Shown here: in pieces, positions 26,797 through 35,745 of the stretch
How the letters are laid out: each line of letters begins with the position of its first letter
Numbering within the stretch: the first letter of the stretch is position 1
Source: an uncultured Paracoccaceae bacterium
Lineage (GTDB): Bacteria > Pseudomonadota > Alphaproteobacteria > Rhodobacterales > Rhodobacteraceae
Direction of reading: 5' to 3'
Assembly: GCA_947503775.1 (NCBI GenBank)
Contig: CANNFE010000003.1
Location: 164,501 to 228,500 of the forward strand
Length of the DNA: 64,000 nt
Notes under the pieces: generated by a model
What the model saw: the letters and a program-made list of their open reading frames with translations, nothing else
Database searches by the model: none
Told to the model about the DNA's origin: nothing
Position numbers and translations under genes: made by a program

Positions 26797-27585
26797 TCAC
26801 AGATCAAAGCGCGCAAAGACCGGCGCGTGATCGCTTGGCTTCTCCCAGCCGCGCACCTCGCGCAGGATCCGGCTGCCCGAGGCGGCACCCGCCACATCGG
26901 ACGTGGCCCAGACGTGATCGAGCCTGCGGCCCTTGTCGGCCTTGTCCCAATCGGGCGAGCGGTAGGACCACCACGAATAAAGCGGACCCTCGGGGATGTC
27001 CTTGCGCGTGACATCCACCCAGTCGCCCGCTTCTTGCGCGGCCGTCAGATGCTCTACCTCGATGGGCGTATGGCTGACGATCTTGAGCAGCTGCTTATGG
27101 CTCCAGACGTCATCCTCGCGCGGCGCGATGTTCAGATCCCCGACAAGGATCGCATCCTTGGGCCGGTCCGCTTCGAACGCCTTCGTCATATCCGTCAGAT
27201 AATCCAGCTTCTGCCCGAACTTCTCGTTTTTCTCGCGGTCCGGGATGTCGCCGCCCGCCGGGACGTAATGATTGTGGATCACCACCCCGTTCGGCAGCCG
27301 CGCCGCCACGTGCCGCGCATGGCCCAGACCGGCAAAATCTTCGGCCCCGACCTCCTCCAGAGGCAGCTTGGAGAGGATCGCGACACCGTTATACCCCTTC
27401 TGCCCCCGCGCCACGAGATGTTCGTACCCCAGGGCCGCGAACCCCTCGCGCGGGATTTTGTCGACGGGCGATTTGCATTCCTGCAGGCAGAGCACGTCCG
27501 GCGCCTCGGCTTTCAGAAGATCGATCACCAGCGGCTCGCGCAGCCGGACCGAGTTGATGTTCCAGGTAGCAAGCGTGAAGGGCAT
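26797..27585 (-). CDS. xthA: Exodeoxyribonuclease III / AP endonuclease
   Basis: ExoIII removes 3' blocks and incises abasic sites in base-excision repair. The 262-residue protein shows TWNINSVRLR (start), LCLQECKSP with the metal Glu, GYNGVAILSK, LVGDLNIAPREDD and RRLDHVWATSD plus the closing KPSDHAPVFARFDL motif. Start 27585 gives MPFTLATWNINSVR; the in-frame upstream extension is not conserved-looking. It follows ccoS by 59 bp. Confidence 0.96.
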   Translation of the reverse strand: MPFTLATWNINSVRLREPLVIDLLKAEAPDVLCLQECKSPVDKIPREGFAALGYEHLVARGQKGYNGVAILSKLPLEEVGAEDFAGLGHARHVAARLPNGVVIHNHYVPAGGDIPDREKNEKFGQKLDYLTDMTKAFEADRPKDAILVGDLNIAPREDDVWSHKQLLKIVSHTPIEVEHLTAAQEAGDWVDVTRKDIPEGPLYSWWSYRSPDWDKADKGRRLDHVWATSDVAGAASGSRILREVRGWEKPSDHAPVFARFDL

Positions 27586-27644
27586 GGGCAGTCTCCGGGC
27601 AACCGTGACCCCTCTGATGCCCGCTTGGCCACGCCGCTGCAACC

Positions 27645-27800
27645 TCAGGACCGGGGGGTGTCGTCTTCTTCAAGCAGGATCCGGGCCGCATCGCCTTCAA
27701 GATCCTCGTATTGCCGGTGTTTGAGCGACCAGAGGAAGGCGAGCAGTCCCAGCGAGGCCAGAACCAGCGAAACGGGAACGAGGATCAGCAGAACGTTCAT
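27645..27800 (-). CDS. ccoS: cbb3 oxidase maturation protein CcoS
   Basis: This 51-residue protein, MNVLLILVPVSLVLASLG and then LLAFLWSLKHRQYEDLEGDAARIL, has the single helix and Trp-Ser-Leu/Gln-Tyr-Glu-Asp-Leu motif of CcoS/FixS. CcoS is needed for heme and copper insertion into the cbb3 oxidase. It starts 4 bp after the ccoI stop, closing the ccoGHIS operon. Confidence 0.95.
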   Translation of the reverse strand: MNVLLILVPVSLVLASLGLLAFLWSLKHRQYEDLEGDAARILLEEDDTPRS

Positions 27801-27804
27801 GACT

Positions 27805-29952
27805 TTACCTCACGCGCAGCGCATTGAGCAGGACGGTAATCGACGAGGTCGACATCGCGATCGCCGCGCCGAGCGGGGAGGCAAAGCCAAGAACCGCGAT
27901 GGGGATGGCGATGCAATTATAGCCCGCCGCGATCCCGAAATTCTCGATCACTCGCCGCCGCGCGGCCTTGGCGGTGCGGACAGCATCGACCAGGTCAGAG
28001 AGACTACGGCTCAGCAGAACGATATCGGATGCCGTACGCGAGGCATCGAGCGCCGAGGCCGGAGAGATCGAGGCATAGGCCCGCGCCAGCGCCGCCGTGT
28101 CGTTCAGCCCGTCGCCGACCATCAGGACACGGTGCCCGGCCTCTTCGAGCGCCTCGATCACGCGGACCTTCTCATCGGGTCGCGCCTGCGCCTGCCAATC
28201 GGTCAGATCCAGACGTGTCGCCACCGCCTCGACCGCGTCGGGTTCGTCGCCCGAAATCAGACACACGCCATATCCCAGCGCCTGAAGCTCTCGCACCGTC
28301 TCTGCCGCGCCCTCGCGCAGCGTCTCGGTGATCGCGAGCGGAATCGCAGGCCCCTCCCCGATCACCAGCGCCGGAGAGCGCGCGGCCCCGACCCAGGATC
28401 CCCGGCCCAGCCGGACGGTCTGTCCGCGCCATGTCGCCTCGACGCCGAGCCCCGGATGCTCGGTCGCCTCGTCCAGATCCACGGGCGCGATCCCCGGCGG
28501 CAAAGCCGCGACCAGCATCCGCGCCACCGGGTGATCGGATGCCCGCGCCAGAGCGGCCAGAACCGACAGCGCCTCCGGAGTCATCTCCGCGACCGACAGG
28601 CTCGCATGGCCCTCGGTCAGCGTGCCCGTCTTGTCGAAGATCACCGTATCGACCTCGGCCAGCCGTTCGAGAGCGGTTCCGTTCTTGACCAGAAAACCGC
28701 GCCGGAAAAGCCGCCCGGTCGCCGCCGTCATCACGGCTGGCACCGCCAGCCCCAGAGCGCAGGGGCAGGTGATGATCAGGACCGATATTGCGATGTTGAG
28801 CGCCGGCGCGATATCCAAGCCGACGAGGATCCAGCCGATGAATGTCGCCAGGGCCAACAGATGCACCGCGGGCGCATAGATCTGCGCAGCCCGGTCCGCC
28901 AGCGCGGTATAGCTGTTGCGTGCGCCCTCTGCCGCCTCGACAAGGGCGGCCATGCGGCGCAGCGTCGTGTCCTCGCCCACCGCCGTCACCTCGAGCGTCA
29001 GCGCGCCGGACAGGTTCACCTCGCCCGCCGCAATAAAATCGCCGGAGGCAACCGAAATCGCCCGGCTTTCGCCGGTCAAAAGCGACCGGTCCATGGTCGA
29101 TCTGCCGCTCGCGACGATTCCGTCGACCGGCGCGCGCATCCCTGCGGACAAGGCGATCATATCGCCCGGTACCAGCTCCTGCACCCGCACGCTATCGCGC
29201 GCATCGCCGAGGATCCGCGTGGCGCGCGGCGTCTCCAAAGCGCTCAGTTCCTGCGCCGCCGATCGCGCGGCCTGCCGGGTGCGGTGATCCAGATACCGCC
29301 CCGTCAGCAGAAAGAAGGTCAGCGACAGGGCCGCGTCGAAATAAACCTCATGACCGCCGATCGCCGTCTCGAACACCGACAGGGCCGCCGCCAGGATGAT
29401 CGCCAGCGAGATCGGCACATCCATGTTGAGCCGCCAGACCCGGATCGCCGACCAGGCGGAGGTGAAAAAGATCTGCGCCGAGAAGACCAGCGTCGGCACC
29501 GCGATCCCGGCCGAGATCCAGTGGAATAACGTCCGCGTCGCTTCGGTCGCGCCCGACCAGACGGCGACAGAAAAGAGCATCACGTTCATCATCGCAAAAC
29601 CCGCCACGGCCAGCCGCAGCAGGATCGCGCGCCCGACCTCGTCTGTATCGGCGGCCGCGATAAGCGTCTGGTCCAGCTCTGCCGCCTCGAACCCCGCGCC
29701 TTCGACCGCCGCGATCAGATCCTCGGCCGGCACGCGCGGCGCCTCGATCGTCACGCGCTTGCGGCTAAGGTTCACGCGGGCGCCCTCGACGCCCGGCAGC
29801 GCCATCAGCGCCCGCTCGACCGAACCGATACAGGCGGCGCAATGGATTGTCGGCAGCGACAGGATCGTTCCACCTTCGGTTATCGCGCCGCTTGCCGTCC
29901 TTTCGGCCGATGGGGCGGCGGTGCAGGCGGGGCAGGCAGAGGTCGCGCTCAT
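27805..29952 (-). CDS. ccoI: Cu-translocating P-type ATPase CcoI
   Basis: CcoI/FixI pumps copper for cbb3 oxidase assembly. The 715-residue protein has an N-terminal Cys pair (SACPACTA) and an HMA metal-binding domain (IHCAACIGSVE). Other features are the transmembrane CPC copper motif (ITCPCALGLAVPA, about residue 395), phosphorylation motif FDKTGTLTEG (Asp near 439) and MVGDGLNDTAALA. Its ATG overlaps the ccoH stop (ATGA). Confidence 0.97.
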   Translation of the reverse strand: MSATSACPACTAAPSAERTASGAITEGGTILSLPTIHCAACIGSVERALMALPGVEGARVNLSRKRVTIEAPRVPAEDLIAAVEGAGFEAAELDQTLIAAADTDEVGRAILLRLAVAGFAMMNVMLFSVAVWSGATEATRTLFHWISAGIAVPTLVFSAQIFFTSAWSAIRVWRLNMDVPISLAIILAAALSVFETAIGGHEVYFDAALSLTFFLLTGRYLDHRTRQAARSAAQELSALETPRATRILGDARDSVRVQELVPGDMIALSAGMRAPVDGIVASGRSTMDRSLLTGESRAISVASGDFIAAGEVNLSGALTLEVTAVGEDTTLRRMAALVEAAEGARNSYTALADRAAQIYAPAVHLLALATFIGWILVGLDIAPALNIAISVLIITCPCALGLAVPAVMTAATGRLFRRGFLVKNGTALERLAEVDTVIFDKTGTLTEGHASLSVAEMTPEALSVLAALARASDHPVARMLVAALPPGIAPVDLDEATEHPGLGVEATWRGQTVRLGRGSWVGAARSPALVIGEGPAIPLAITETLREGAAETVRELQALGYGVCLISGDEPDAVEAVATRLDLTDWQAQARPDEKVRVIEALEEAGHRVLMVGDGLNDTAALARAYASISPASALDASRTASDIVLLSRSLSDLVDAVRTAKAARRRVIENFGIAAGYNCIAIPIAVLGFASPLGAAIAMSTSSITVLLNALRVR

Positions 29953-30416
29953 CTGGCGGCCGTCACGATCACGCGCTGACGAAAGAGCGTGCCGTCCTCG
30001 GCTTCGGCCACCAGCCGAAGGTTCCAGTTGCCCTCTTCCAGCTTGGCCGGAGAGACGTAATCGCGCCCGTCATAGGCAAAGACGAGGTCCTGATCCTGCG
30101 CCACATTGGTCGCCCGCCCCAGCACCGCCGACTGGATCTCGGCCTGTACCGGCTGGCCATCCTTGCGCAGGCTCAGGCGCAGACTGTCCCCCTCCGAGGT
30201 GGCGGAAACCTTCCACCCAAGCGCGAGCTGCGCCGCCCGGTCCTCCTGAAAGGACTGGCTGGCGACATAAGAATTCTTGGTCTCGAGCCCCGGAAAGGTC
30301 GCGACCGCCTGAAAGGCCAGCGTTAGGTTGACCGTAATGATCACCGCGAAGGCACTGCACACGATCAAAAGGACCTTCCGGCCCGTCAGCGGCTTGTCCG
30401 TTACCTCGTCCATCAT
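29949..30416 (-). CDS. ccoH: cbb3 oxidase assembly protein CcoH (FixH family)
   Basis: The 155-residue protein has one N-terminal helix (KVLLIVCSAFAVIITVNLTLAF). A periplasmic domain follows with FPGLETKNSYVASQSF and the Gln/Ala-Ala-Ala motif of FixH, then LALGWKVSATSE. CcoH stabilises the oxidase subunits during assembly. The first of two ATGs (30416) was chosen as it follows a GGGAGGG site by spacing and overlaps the ccoG stop (ATGATGG). It is coupled to ccoI as well. Confidence 0.95.
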   Translation of the reverse strand: MMDEVTDKPLTGRKVLLIVCSAFAVIITVNLTLAFQAVATFPGLETKNSYVASQSFQEDRAAQLALGWKVSATSEGDSLRLSLRKDGQPVQAEIQSAVLGRATNVAQDQDLVFAYDGRDYVSPAKLEEGNWNLRLVAEAEDGTLFRQRVIVTAAR

Positions 30417-31825
30417 CCTGCCCTCCCGTTGAAAACCGTGTCGCGATAGGCGCGCTCGGCGCTGCCCACATCCTCGACCCAAAGCCGCAGATCCGTCCGA
30501 TCCTCGGTGCTGGCCGGATCCTGAGGCCGCGCGGTCACATAGACCCGCGTCAGAGTGGTGCTGTCGGGATCGACCGTCAGGACATTGGTGTCTGCCCCCT
30601 CCACGTCGATCCGCAGAATGTCGTCCGAGGCCAGCGACATCCGGAACTCCCGCGGCTCGCCCAGCTTGTTGCGCAGCCGCACGTTATAGACATTGCGCAC
30701 CGACCCGTCCGACAGGGTGATAAAAGTCGGATTGCGTACCGGCTCGACCGTCAGCTCGATATCGGCGCGCACGAACAGCGCAAAGACAAGCCCCACCCCG
30801 ATCAGCGACCAAAGCGCGGTATAAAGCACCGTGCGGACGCGAAAGATGTGATGCCAGGCGGGCCGCGGAGGCTGGCCCGCGCGCTCCAGCGGCTCGTCCG
30901 ACAGCGCGAGATAATCGATCAGACCGCGCGGCTTTCCGATCTTCTCCATCACGTCGTCGCAGGCATCGATGCAGAGCGCGCAGGTGATGCATTCCAGCTG
31001 CTGCCCGTCGCGGATGTCGATCCCCATCGGGCAGACATTGACGCAGGCCATGCAGTCGATGCAGTCGCCGGTCGTGTTCTCGTGCTTCTTGCCGCGCGGC
31101 TCTCCGCGCCAGTCGCGATAGCCGACGGTCAGCGTGTGATCGTCCATCATCGCGCCCTGAATGCGGGGCCAGGGGCACATGTAGATACAGACCTGCTCGC
31201 GCATGAAGCCGCCAAAAAGGAAGGTCGTGCCGGTCATGATCGCGATCGTCGTGTAGGCGACCGGATGCGCCTCAAAGGTCAGCAAATCGCGCAGCAGCGT
31301 CGGCGCATCGGTGAAGTAAAAGACCCAGGCCCCACCGGTCGCGACCGCGATCAGCAGCCAGACCGTCCATTTCGTCAGCCTGAGCTGCCATTTGCGCGCG
31401 GTCCAGTCGGCCTCCCGCAGGCGCACACGGGCGTTACGGTCGCCCTCGATCCAGCGTTCGACCAAGATGAAAAGATCGGTCCAGACGGTCTGCGGGCAGG
31501 TATAGCCGCACCAGACCCGGCCCAGCGCCGAGGTGAAAAGGAACAGCCCCAGCCCAGCCATGATGAGCAGACCGGCCACGAAATAGAATTCGTGGGGCCA
31601 GATCTCGATCCAGAAGAAATAGAACCGCCGGTTCGCCAGATCGACGAGCACCGCCTGATCGGGCAGCGACGGCCCCCGATCCCAGCGGATCCACGGCGTC
31701 AGGTAGTAGATCCCCAGCGTCACGCCCATGATCCACCACTTCAGCGAGCGGTAAAAGCCCGAGACCCGGCGCGGGAAGATCGGCTCTTGCGCCGCATAAA
31801 GGGGAGGAGGGTCAGAGCTGCTCAT
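30413..31825 (-). CDS. ccoG: cbb3 oxidase accessory ferredoxin CcoG (RdxA/FixG)
   Basis: CcoG is a membrane cupric reductase that supplies Cu(I) for cbb3 assembly. The 470-residue protein has transmembrane helices and a C-terminal Ig-like domain (WVEDVGS region). Two Cys clusters typical of 2[4Fe-4S] ferredoxins are present: CIDCMACVNVCPMGID and CITCALCIDACDDVM. A VWCGYTCPQTVW motif forms the NosR/FixG Cys pair. The operon is preceded by a perfect FNR box at 31882-31895. The ATG at 31825 has only a weak ribosome site. Confidence 0.97.
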   Translation of the reverse strand: MSSSDPPPLYAAQEPIFPRRVSGFYRSLKWWIMGVTLGIYYLTPWIRWDRGPSLPDQAVLVDLANRRFYFFWIEIWPHEFYFVAGLLIMAGLGLFLFTSALGRVWCGYTCPQTVWTDLFILVERWIEGDRNARVRLREADWTARKWQLRLTKWTVWLLIAVATGGAWVFYFTDAPTLLRDLLTFEAHPVAYTTIAIMTGTTFLFGGFMREQVCIYMCPWPRIQGAMMDDHTLTVGYRDWRGEPRGKKHENTTGDCIDCMACVNVCPMGIDIRDGQQLECITCALCIDACDDVMEKIGKPRGLIDYLALSDEPLERAGQPPRPAWHHIFRVRTVLYTALWSLIGVGLVFALFVRADIELTVEPVRNPTFITLSDGSVRNVYNVRLRNKLGEPREFRMSLASDDILRIDVEGADTNVLTVDPDSTTLTRVYVTARPQDPASTEDRTDLRLWVEDVGSAERAYRDTVFNGRAG

Positions 31826-31881
31826 GACGTCATCCGGATCTGTTCGCCCGCCTGTCTTACCGGCGCCGCACCCCGCCGCCC

Positions 31882-31895
31882 TTGATTCAGATCAA
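31882..31895. promoter_or_regulatory. FNR/FnrL box upstream of ccoG
   Basis: TTGATTCAGATCAA is a perfect TTGAT-N4-ATCAA dyad centred about 63 bp before the ccoG start codon. This is the binding consensus for FNR-type regulators; fnrL lies 5 kb away. It indicates anaerobic/microaerobic induction of ccoGHIS separate from ccoNOQP. Confidence 0.92.
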
Positions 31896-31910
31896 GGGGG
31901 TGAGAAATGC

Positions 31911-31980
31911 CCCGACCCCGGTCTGGTGCGAACAAATCCTGGGGTCGGGGGGGCTTGTGCTCCTCCTCCGAGGCACAAGC
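31911..31980. terminator. Two consecutive hairpins between ccoP and ccoG
   Basis: Read with the minus-strand transcript, GCTTGTGC/GCACAAGC (31953-31980, 8 bp) comes first after the ccoP stop, then CCCGACCCC/GGGGTCGGG (31911-31919 with 31941-31949, 9 bp). There is no clear U-tract, so they may be weak terminators or mRNA-stabilising structures separating the ccoNOQP and ccoGHIS transcripts. The FNR box and ccoG promoter lie just beyond. Confidence 0.55.
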
Positions 31981-32002
31981 GTCTCGGTGGCCTAGGGGCA
32001 GG

Positions 32003-32872
32003 TCACTCCCCGCCGCCAAGCTGGTGCACGTAAGCGGCCACCGCCTTCACCTCGGCCTCGGTCAGGCGGGTGGACCAGGGCGGCATCACGCCGAACCGCG
32101 AATTGGTCACGGTATAGGTCAGCGAGGTCGGATCGCCGCCGTAAAGCCAGATCGCATCCGTCAGGTTCGGCGCGCCCAGATCGCGATTGCCGCGCCCATC
32201 CTCGCCGTGACAGGCGCTGCACTGATCGGCGAAAAGGACCGCCCCTCTCTCGGCCATGGCAGCCTCATGCGCCTGACCAGAGAGCGCGAGCACATGCTGG
32301 ACCACATCGTCGATCTCCTCGCGCTCGAAGATCTGGCCATAGGCCGGCATTTCCGACCAATGCGCATCGGGATCGACCTCGTTTCGGATGCCGTGCCGCA
32401 CCGTATAGGCGATCTCGTCGCGCGTGCCGCCCCAGAGCCAGTCGTCATCCAGCAGGTTGGGATAGCCGATCCCGCCCGCCGCGCCCGAGCCGTGGCATTG
32501 CGAGCAATGGCTGCGAAAGACCGATGCCCCGCCCGAAATGGCAAAGCGCTGCAGCTCCGGGTTTTCGTCCAGCACCGCCAGATCGACCTCGGTCAGCGCC
32601 GTCGTCAGCGACGCGTTCTGCGTCTCGAACGCATCGATCTGCTCGACAACCTCGCCGCGCGTCGAATAGCCCAAAAGACCCCCCGTCGCGCGCGAGACCA
32701 GCGGCCAGGCGGGATAGGCGATCGTATAGCCCACGCCCCAGATGATCGTCAGGTAAAAGCACCAGAGCCACCAGCGCGGAAGCGGGTTGTTCAGCTCCTT
32801 GATCCCGTCCCATTCATGCCCGGTCGTCTCGATCCCGGTCTCCTGGTCGATGTCGTTTGCCTGCTCGGTCAT
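32003..32872 (-). CDS. ccoP: cbb3-type cytochrome c oxidase diheme subunit CcoP
   Basis: CcoP passes electrons from periplasmic cytochromes to CcoO and CcoN. The 289-residue protein has a transmembrane N-terminus (WWLWCFYLTIIWGVGYTIAYPAWP) and two cytochrome c domains. These carry heme motifs C123SQCH and C218SACH, with candidate Met ligands in SEMPAYG and GVMPPW. ATG 32872 has a GGAGG site and overlaps the ccoQ stop. Confidence 0.97.
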   Translation of the reverse strand: MTEQANDIDQETGIETTGHEWDGIKELNNPLPRWWLWCFYLTIIWGVGYTIAYPAWPLVSRATGGLLGYSTRGEVVEQIDAFETQNASLTTALTEVDLAVLDENPELQRFAISGGASVFRSHCSQCHGSGAAGGIGYPNLLDDDWLWGGTRDEIAYTVRHGIRNEVDPDAHWSEMPAYGQIFEREEIDDVVQHVLALSGQAHEAAMAERGAVLFADQCSACHGEDGRGNRDLGAPNLTDAIWLYGGDPTSLTYTVTNSRFGVMPPWSTRLTEAEVKAVAAYVHQLGGGE

Positions 32873-33096
32873 TCGCGCTCCTCCAGCTTGAACTGAAAGG
32901 CCGTCTTGCAGATGCAGTCGGGGCAATTGTTCTGGCACGGCAGTGTGTCGTTCCGAAGCGGGATCTGAGCGATCTCGTCATGGGTCGCCCGGCTTTTGGG
33001 CCGGAAGGCCCAGACGATCGTGCCCAGATAGAAGATCGTCAGTAACAGCAGAACCCAGCTGTCGGCCAGTTCGCGCAAAAAAGAATAGGTGTCCAT
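32869..33096 (-). CDS. ccoQ: cbb3 oxidase subunit CcoQ with cysteine-rich tail
   Basis: CcoQ is a small one-helix subunit that stabilises the oxidase. The N-terminal part (MDTYSFLRELADSWVLLLLT, then FYLGTIVWAFRPKS and IAQIPLRND) is the usual CcoQ. The 75-residue product is somewhat longer than the usual 50-70 and ends in CQNNCPDCIC (Cys54, 58, 61, 63) followed by KTAFQFKLEERE. This cluster looks metal-binding and is not part of the family as I know it. The reading ends in an ATGA overlap with ccoP, so the frame is firm. Confidence 0.9.
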   Translation of the reverse strand: MDTYSFLRELADSWVLLLLTIFYLGTIVWAFRPKSRATHDEIAQIPLRNDTLPCQNNCPDCICKTAFQFKLEERE

Positions 33097-33110
33097 CGGG
33101 GCGCCTTTCG

Positions 33111-33935
33111 TCAGCGGCTTGGATCAGGGGTGAAGGTCGAGAAATCGACAAGCGTGCCGAGCATTTGCAGATAGGCAATCAGCGCATCCATCTCGGTCAG
33201 TTCGGGCTGGCCGTCGAAATTACCGAAGACGGCGCCGGGATATCGCTCTTCGACGCCGTCCCAATCCCCGTCAAGATCGGCCTGCGCCAGAAAATCGGCG
33301 CGCGCCGCCTCGATCATCTCGTCGGTATAGGGCACGCCCACGATCCGGTGCGTCCTGAGCAGATCCTCGATATGTTCGCCGTCGATCTCGGCACTGGCGA
33401 GAAACGCGTATTTCGGCATGATCGATTCCGGTACGACCGATTGCGGATCCATCAGGTGATCGACATGCCAGGCATCCGAATACCGCCCGCCGACCCGCGC
33501 CACATCCGGCCCCGTCCGCTTGGAGCCCCACTGGAACGGATGGTCATACATGCTTTCGGCCGCCAGCGAGTAATGCCCGTAGCGCTCCACCTCGTCGCGC
33601 ATCGGGCGGATCATCTGGCTGTGACAGACATAGCAGCCCTCGCGGATATAGATGTCCCGCCCCGCCAGCTCGAGCGGCGAATAGGGGCGCACGCCCTCGA
33701 CCTCCTCGATCGTGTTCTCAAGGTAGAAAAGCGGGGCGATCTCCACGATCCCGCCGATGGTCACGACAAGGAAAGAGAAGACGAGCAGCAGCGTCGGCGA
33801 GCGTTCGATCATCTGGTGCCGCGCCAGGAAACCGGACTGATGCGGCAGCTCGTTGGGGATCTCATCCGGCAGGTCCGACAGGGTGCTGACCTTGGGGTCC
33901 TGCTCGGGCGGGGTGATCTTCGGATTGTCGGCCAT
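33111..33935 (-). CDS. ccoO: cbb3-type cytochrome c oxidase monoheme subunit CcoO
   Basis: CcoO carries one c-type heme and relays electrons to CcoN. The 274-residue protein has the anchor [22 protein letters not shown], the heme motif C101YVCH and the family stretches [14 protein letters not shown] (here [17 protein letters not shown]) and [10 protein letters not shown]. It is about 30-35 residues longer than typical CcoO because of a Pro/Asp/Glu-rich N-terminal extension ([20 protein letters not shown]). No later ATG can replace the start before the anchor region except Met42. It is 15 bp downstream of ccoN. Confidence 0.96.
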   Translation of the reverse strand: MADNPKITPPEQDPKVSTLSDLPDEIPNELPHQSGFLARHQMIERSPTLLLVFSFLVVTIGGIVEIAPLFYLENTIEEVEGVRPYSPLELAGRDIYIREGCYVCHSQMIRPMRDEVERYGHYSLAAESMYDHPFQWGSKRTGPDVARVGGRYSDAWHVDHLMDPQSVVPESIMPKYAFLASAEIDGEHIEDLLRTHRIVGVPYTDEMIEAARADFLAQADLDGDWDGVEERYPGAVFGNFDGQPELTEMDALIAYLQMLGTLVDFSTFTPDPSR

Positions 33936-33950
33936 ATGCCTGCGCCTTCT

Positions 33951-35549
33951 TTATTCTGCGGGAACGCCGACCGGCGCGTGGGCGCGTGCGCCGCCCCGGA
34001 TCGTCATCCACATATTCCAGACCATGATCACACCGCCCGCGAGGTAGAGCACCCCGCCCAGCGCCCGCACGACATACATCGGGAACTTGGCGCTGACGGT
34101 GTCGGCGAAGCTGTTGACCAGAAAGCCCTGCGCATCGACCTCGCGCCACATCAGGCCTTCCATGATCCCGCTCACCCACATCGAGGCCGCGTAAAGAACG
34201 ATCCCGATCGTCGCGAGCCAGAAGTGCCAGTTAATGGCGGACATAGAATACATCTGCGCGCGGCCCCAAAGCTTGGGCGTCAGGAAGTAGAGCGCCCCAA
34301 AGGTGATCATCCCGTTCCAGCCCAAAGCGCCGGAATGCACGTGCCCGATGGTCCAGTCGGTATAGTGGCTCAGCGAGTTCACCGCCCGGATCGACATCAT
34401 CGGCCCTTCAAAGGTCGACATCCCGTAAAAGGCGAGGCTGACGACCATCATCCGGATGATCGGATCGGTCCGTAGCTTGTCCCAGGCGCCCTGCAGCGTC
34501 ATCAGACCGTTGATCATGCCGCCCCAGCTTGGCATCCAGAGGATGATCGAGAACACCATGCCCAGCGTCGAGGCCCAGTCGGGCAACGCGGTATAATGCA
34601 GGTGATGCGGTCCGGCCCAGATATAAAGGAAGATCAGCGCCCAGAAGTGGATGATGCTCAGTTTGTAGGAATAGACGGGCCGCCCGGCCTGCTTGGGCAC
34701 GAAGTAATACATCATCCCCAGAAAGCCCGCTGTCAGGAAAAAGCCGACCGCGTTGTGCCCGTACCACCACTGGGTCATCGCATCCTGCACGCCGCTGAAC
34801 AGCTGCACGGATTTGCTGCCCCAGACGCTGACCGGAATGCTGATATTGTTGACGATATGCAGCATCGCCACGGTCACGATAAAGCTGAGCAGGAACCAGT
34901 TCGCGACGTAGATATGCCGCTCCTTGCGGATGAAGATCGTGCCCAGATAGACGGCCAGATAGGCCACCCAGACGATGGTCAGCCAAAGATCGACATACCA
35001 TTCGGGCTCTGCGTATTCCTTGGATTGCGTGGCACCCAGCAGGTAGCCGGTCGCGGCCAGCACGATGAAAAGGTTGTAGCCCCAAAAGACGAACCAGGCG
35101 AGGTTGCCGCCCCACAGCCGCGCGCCGCAGGTCCGCTGCACGATGTAAAAAGACGACATGATCAGCGCGTTGCCCCCGAAAGCAAAGATGACCGCCGAGG
35201 TGTGCAAGGGCCGCAGCCGTCCGAAATTCGTATAGGGCTGCCCCCAGTCGAAATTCAGCGCCGGAAAGGCAAGCTGAAACGCGATGACCACGCCGACCAG
35301 AAAACCGACCACGCCCCAGATCCCGGTCGCGACGACCCCGGCGCGGATCACGCCGTCCATATAGCCGCTCGTGTCGACCTCGGGCCTCGGCTCGTCGATG
35401 CCGCGCAGGACCCAGATGAACATGCCGAACGACAGGCCCAGGATCAGCAGGGCATGGACCTGATAGGCCAGATCCCGGGCAAAGTTCGCGGCCAAAGCCG
35501 CCACCAGCACGATGATGCCGAGCGCGATAAGCTTGATGTAGTCGATCAT
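33951..35549 (-). CDS. ccoN: cbb3-type cytochrome c oxidase catalytic subunit CcoN
   Basis: CcoN holds heme b, heme b3 and CuB and reduces O2 with high affinity. The 532-residue protein has the His ligand pattern [44 protein letters not shown] and [17 protein letters not shown]. These are the heme and CuB ligands of the family. ATG 35549 was chosen; upstream in-frame codons have no initiation signal. It heads ccoNOQP. An FNR box lies 91 bp upstream. Confidence 0.98.
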   Translation of the reverse strand: MIDYIKLIALGIIVLVAALAANFARDLAYQVHALLILGLSFGMFIWVLRGIDEPRPEVDTSGYMDGVIRAGVVATGIWGVVGFLVGVVIAFQLAFPALNFDWGQPYTNFGRLRPLHTSAVIFAFGGNALIMSSFYIVQRTCGARLWGGNLAWFVFWGYNLFIVLAATGYLLGATQSKEYAEPEWYVDLWLTIVWVAYLAVYLGTIFIRKERHIYVANWFLLSFIVTVAMLHIVNNISIPVSVWGSKSVQLFSGVQDAMTQWWYGHNAVGFFLTAGFLGMMYYFVPKQAGRPVYSYKLSIIHFWALIFLYIWAGPHHLHYTALPDWASTLGMVFSIILWMPSWGGMINGLMTLQGAWDKLRTDPIIRMMVVSLAFYGMSTFEGPMMSIRAVNSLSHYTDWTIGHVHSGALGWNGMITFGALYFLTPKLWGRAQMYSMSAINWHFWLATIGIVLYAASMWVSGIMEGLMWREVDAQGFLVNSFADTVSAKFPMYVVRALGGVLYLAGGVIMVWNMWMTIRGGARAHAPVGVPAE

Positions 35550-35639
35550 GGTTCGGTCCCGATTGGTCGACCCGGCGCAGCACGGGGCGGCGCGGATCCA
35601 AAGTCCCGACCTCTCTGACCGCTGGTGAGGGCCGTCGCC

Positions 35640-35653
35640 TTGATCTGGATCAA
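35640..35653. promoter_or_regulatory. FNR/FnrL box between ccoN and the universal stress gene
   Basis: TTGATCTGGATCAA is a perfect TTGAT-N4-ATCAA dyad located about 97 bp upstream of ccoN and 99 bp upstream of the divergent stress gene. Position between two anaerobic-type genes fits control of one or both. Confidence 0.92.
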
Positions 35654-35673
35654 TCGCTTCGCAGCCGCGCAGT

Positions 35674-35687
35674 TTGAGCCATGTCAA
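35674..35687. promoter_or_regulatory. Second FNR-like box, nearer to the stress gene
   Basis: TTGAGCCATGTCAA keeps both outer half-sites (TTGA-N6-TCAA) with a G/C change at the fifth position. It is centred about 65 bp upstream of the stress-gene start and 34 bp from the first box. A weaker FnrL site for the stress gene is likely. Confidence 0.6.
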
Positions 35688-35745
35688 AGAAGACGCCCGC
35701 CTGCCCGTGTCAGCCTGACGCAGATCCCATCGCGAGGAGACGGAT

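Noticed and set aside
26827-29529. A 900-codon open frame on the plus strand across xthA, ccoS and ccoI
   Set aside because: It is antisense to clear genes with family motifs and has Arg/Asp/His-rich composition typical of GC-rich shadow frames.
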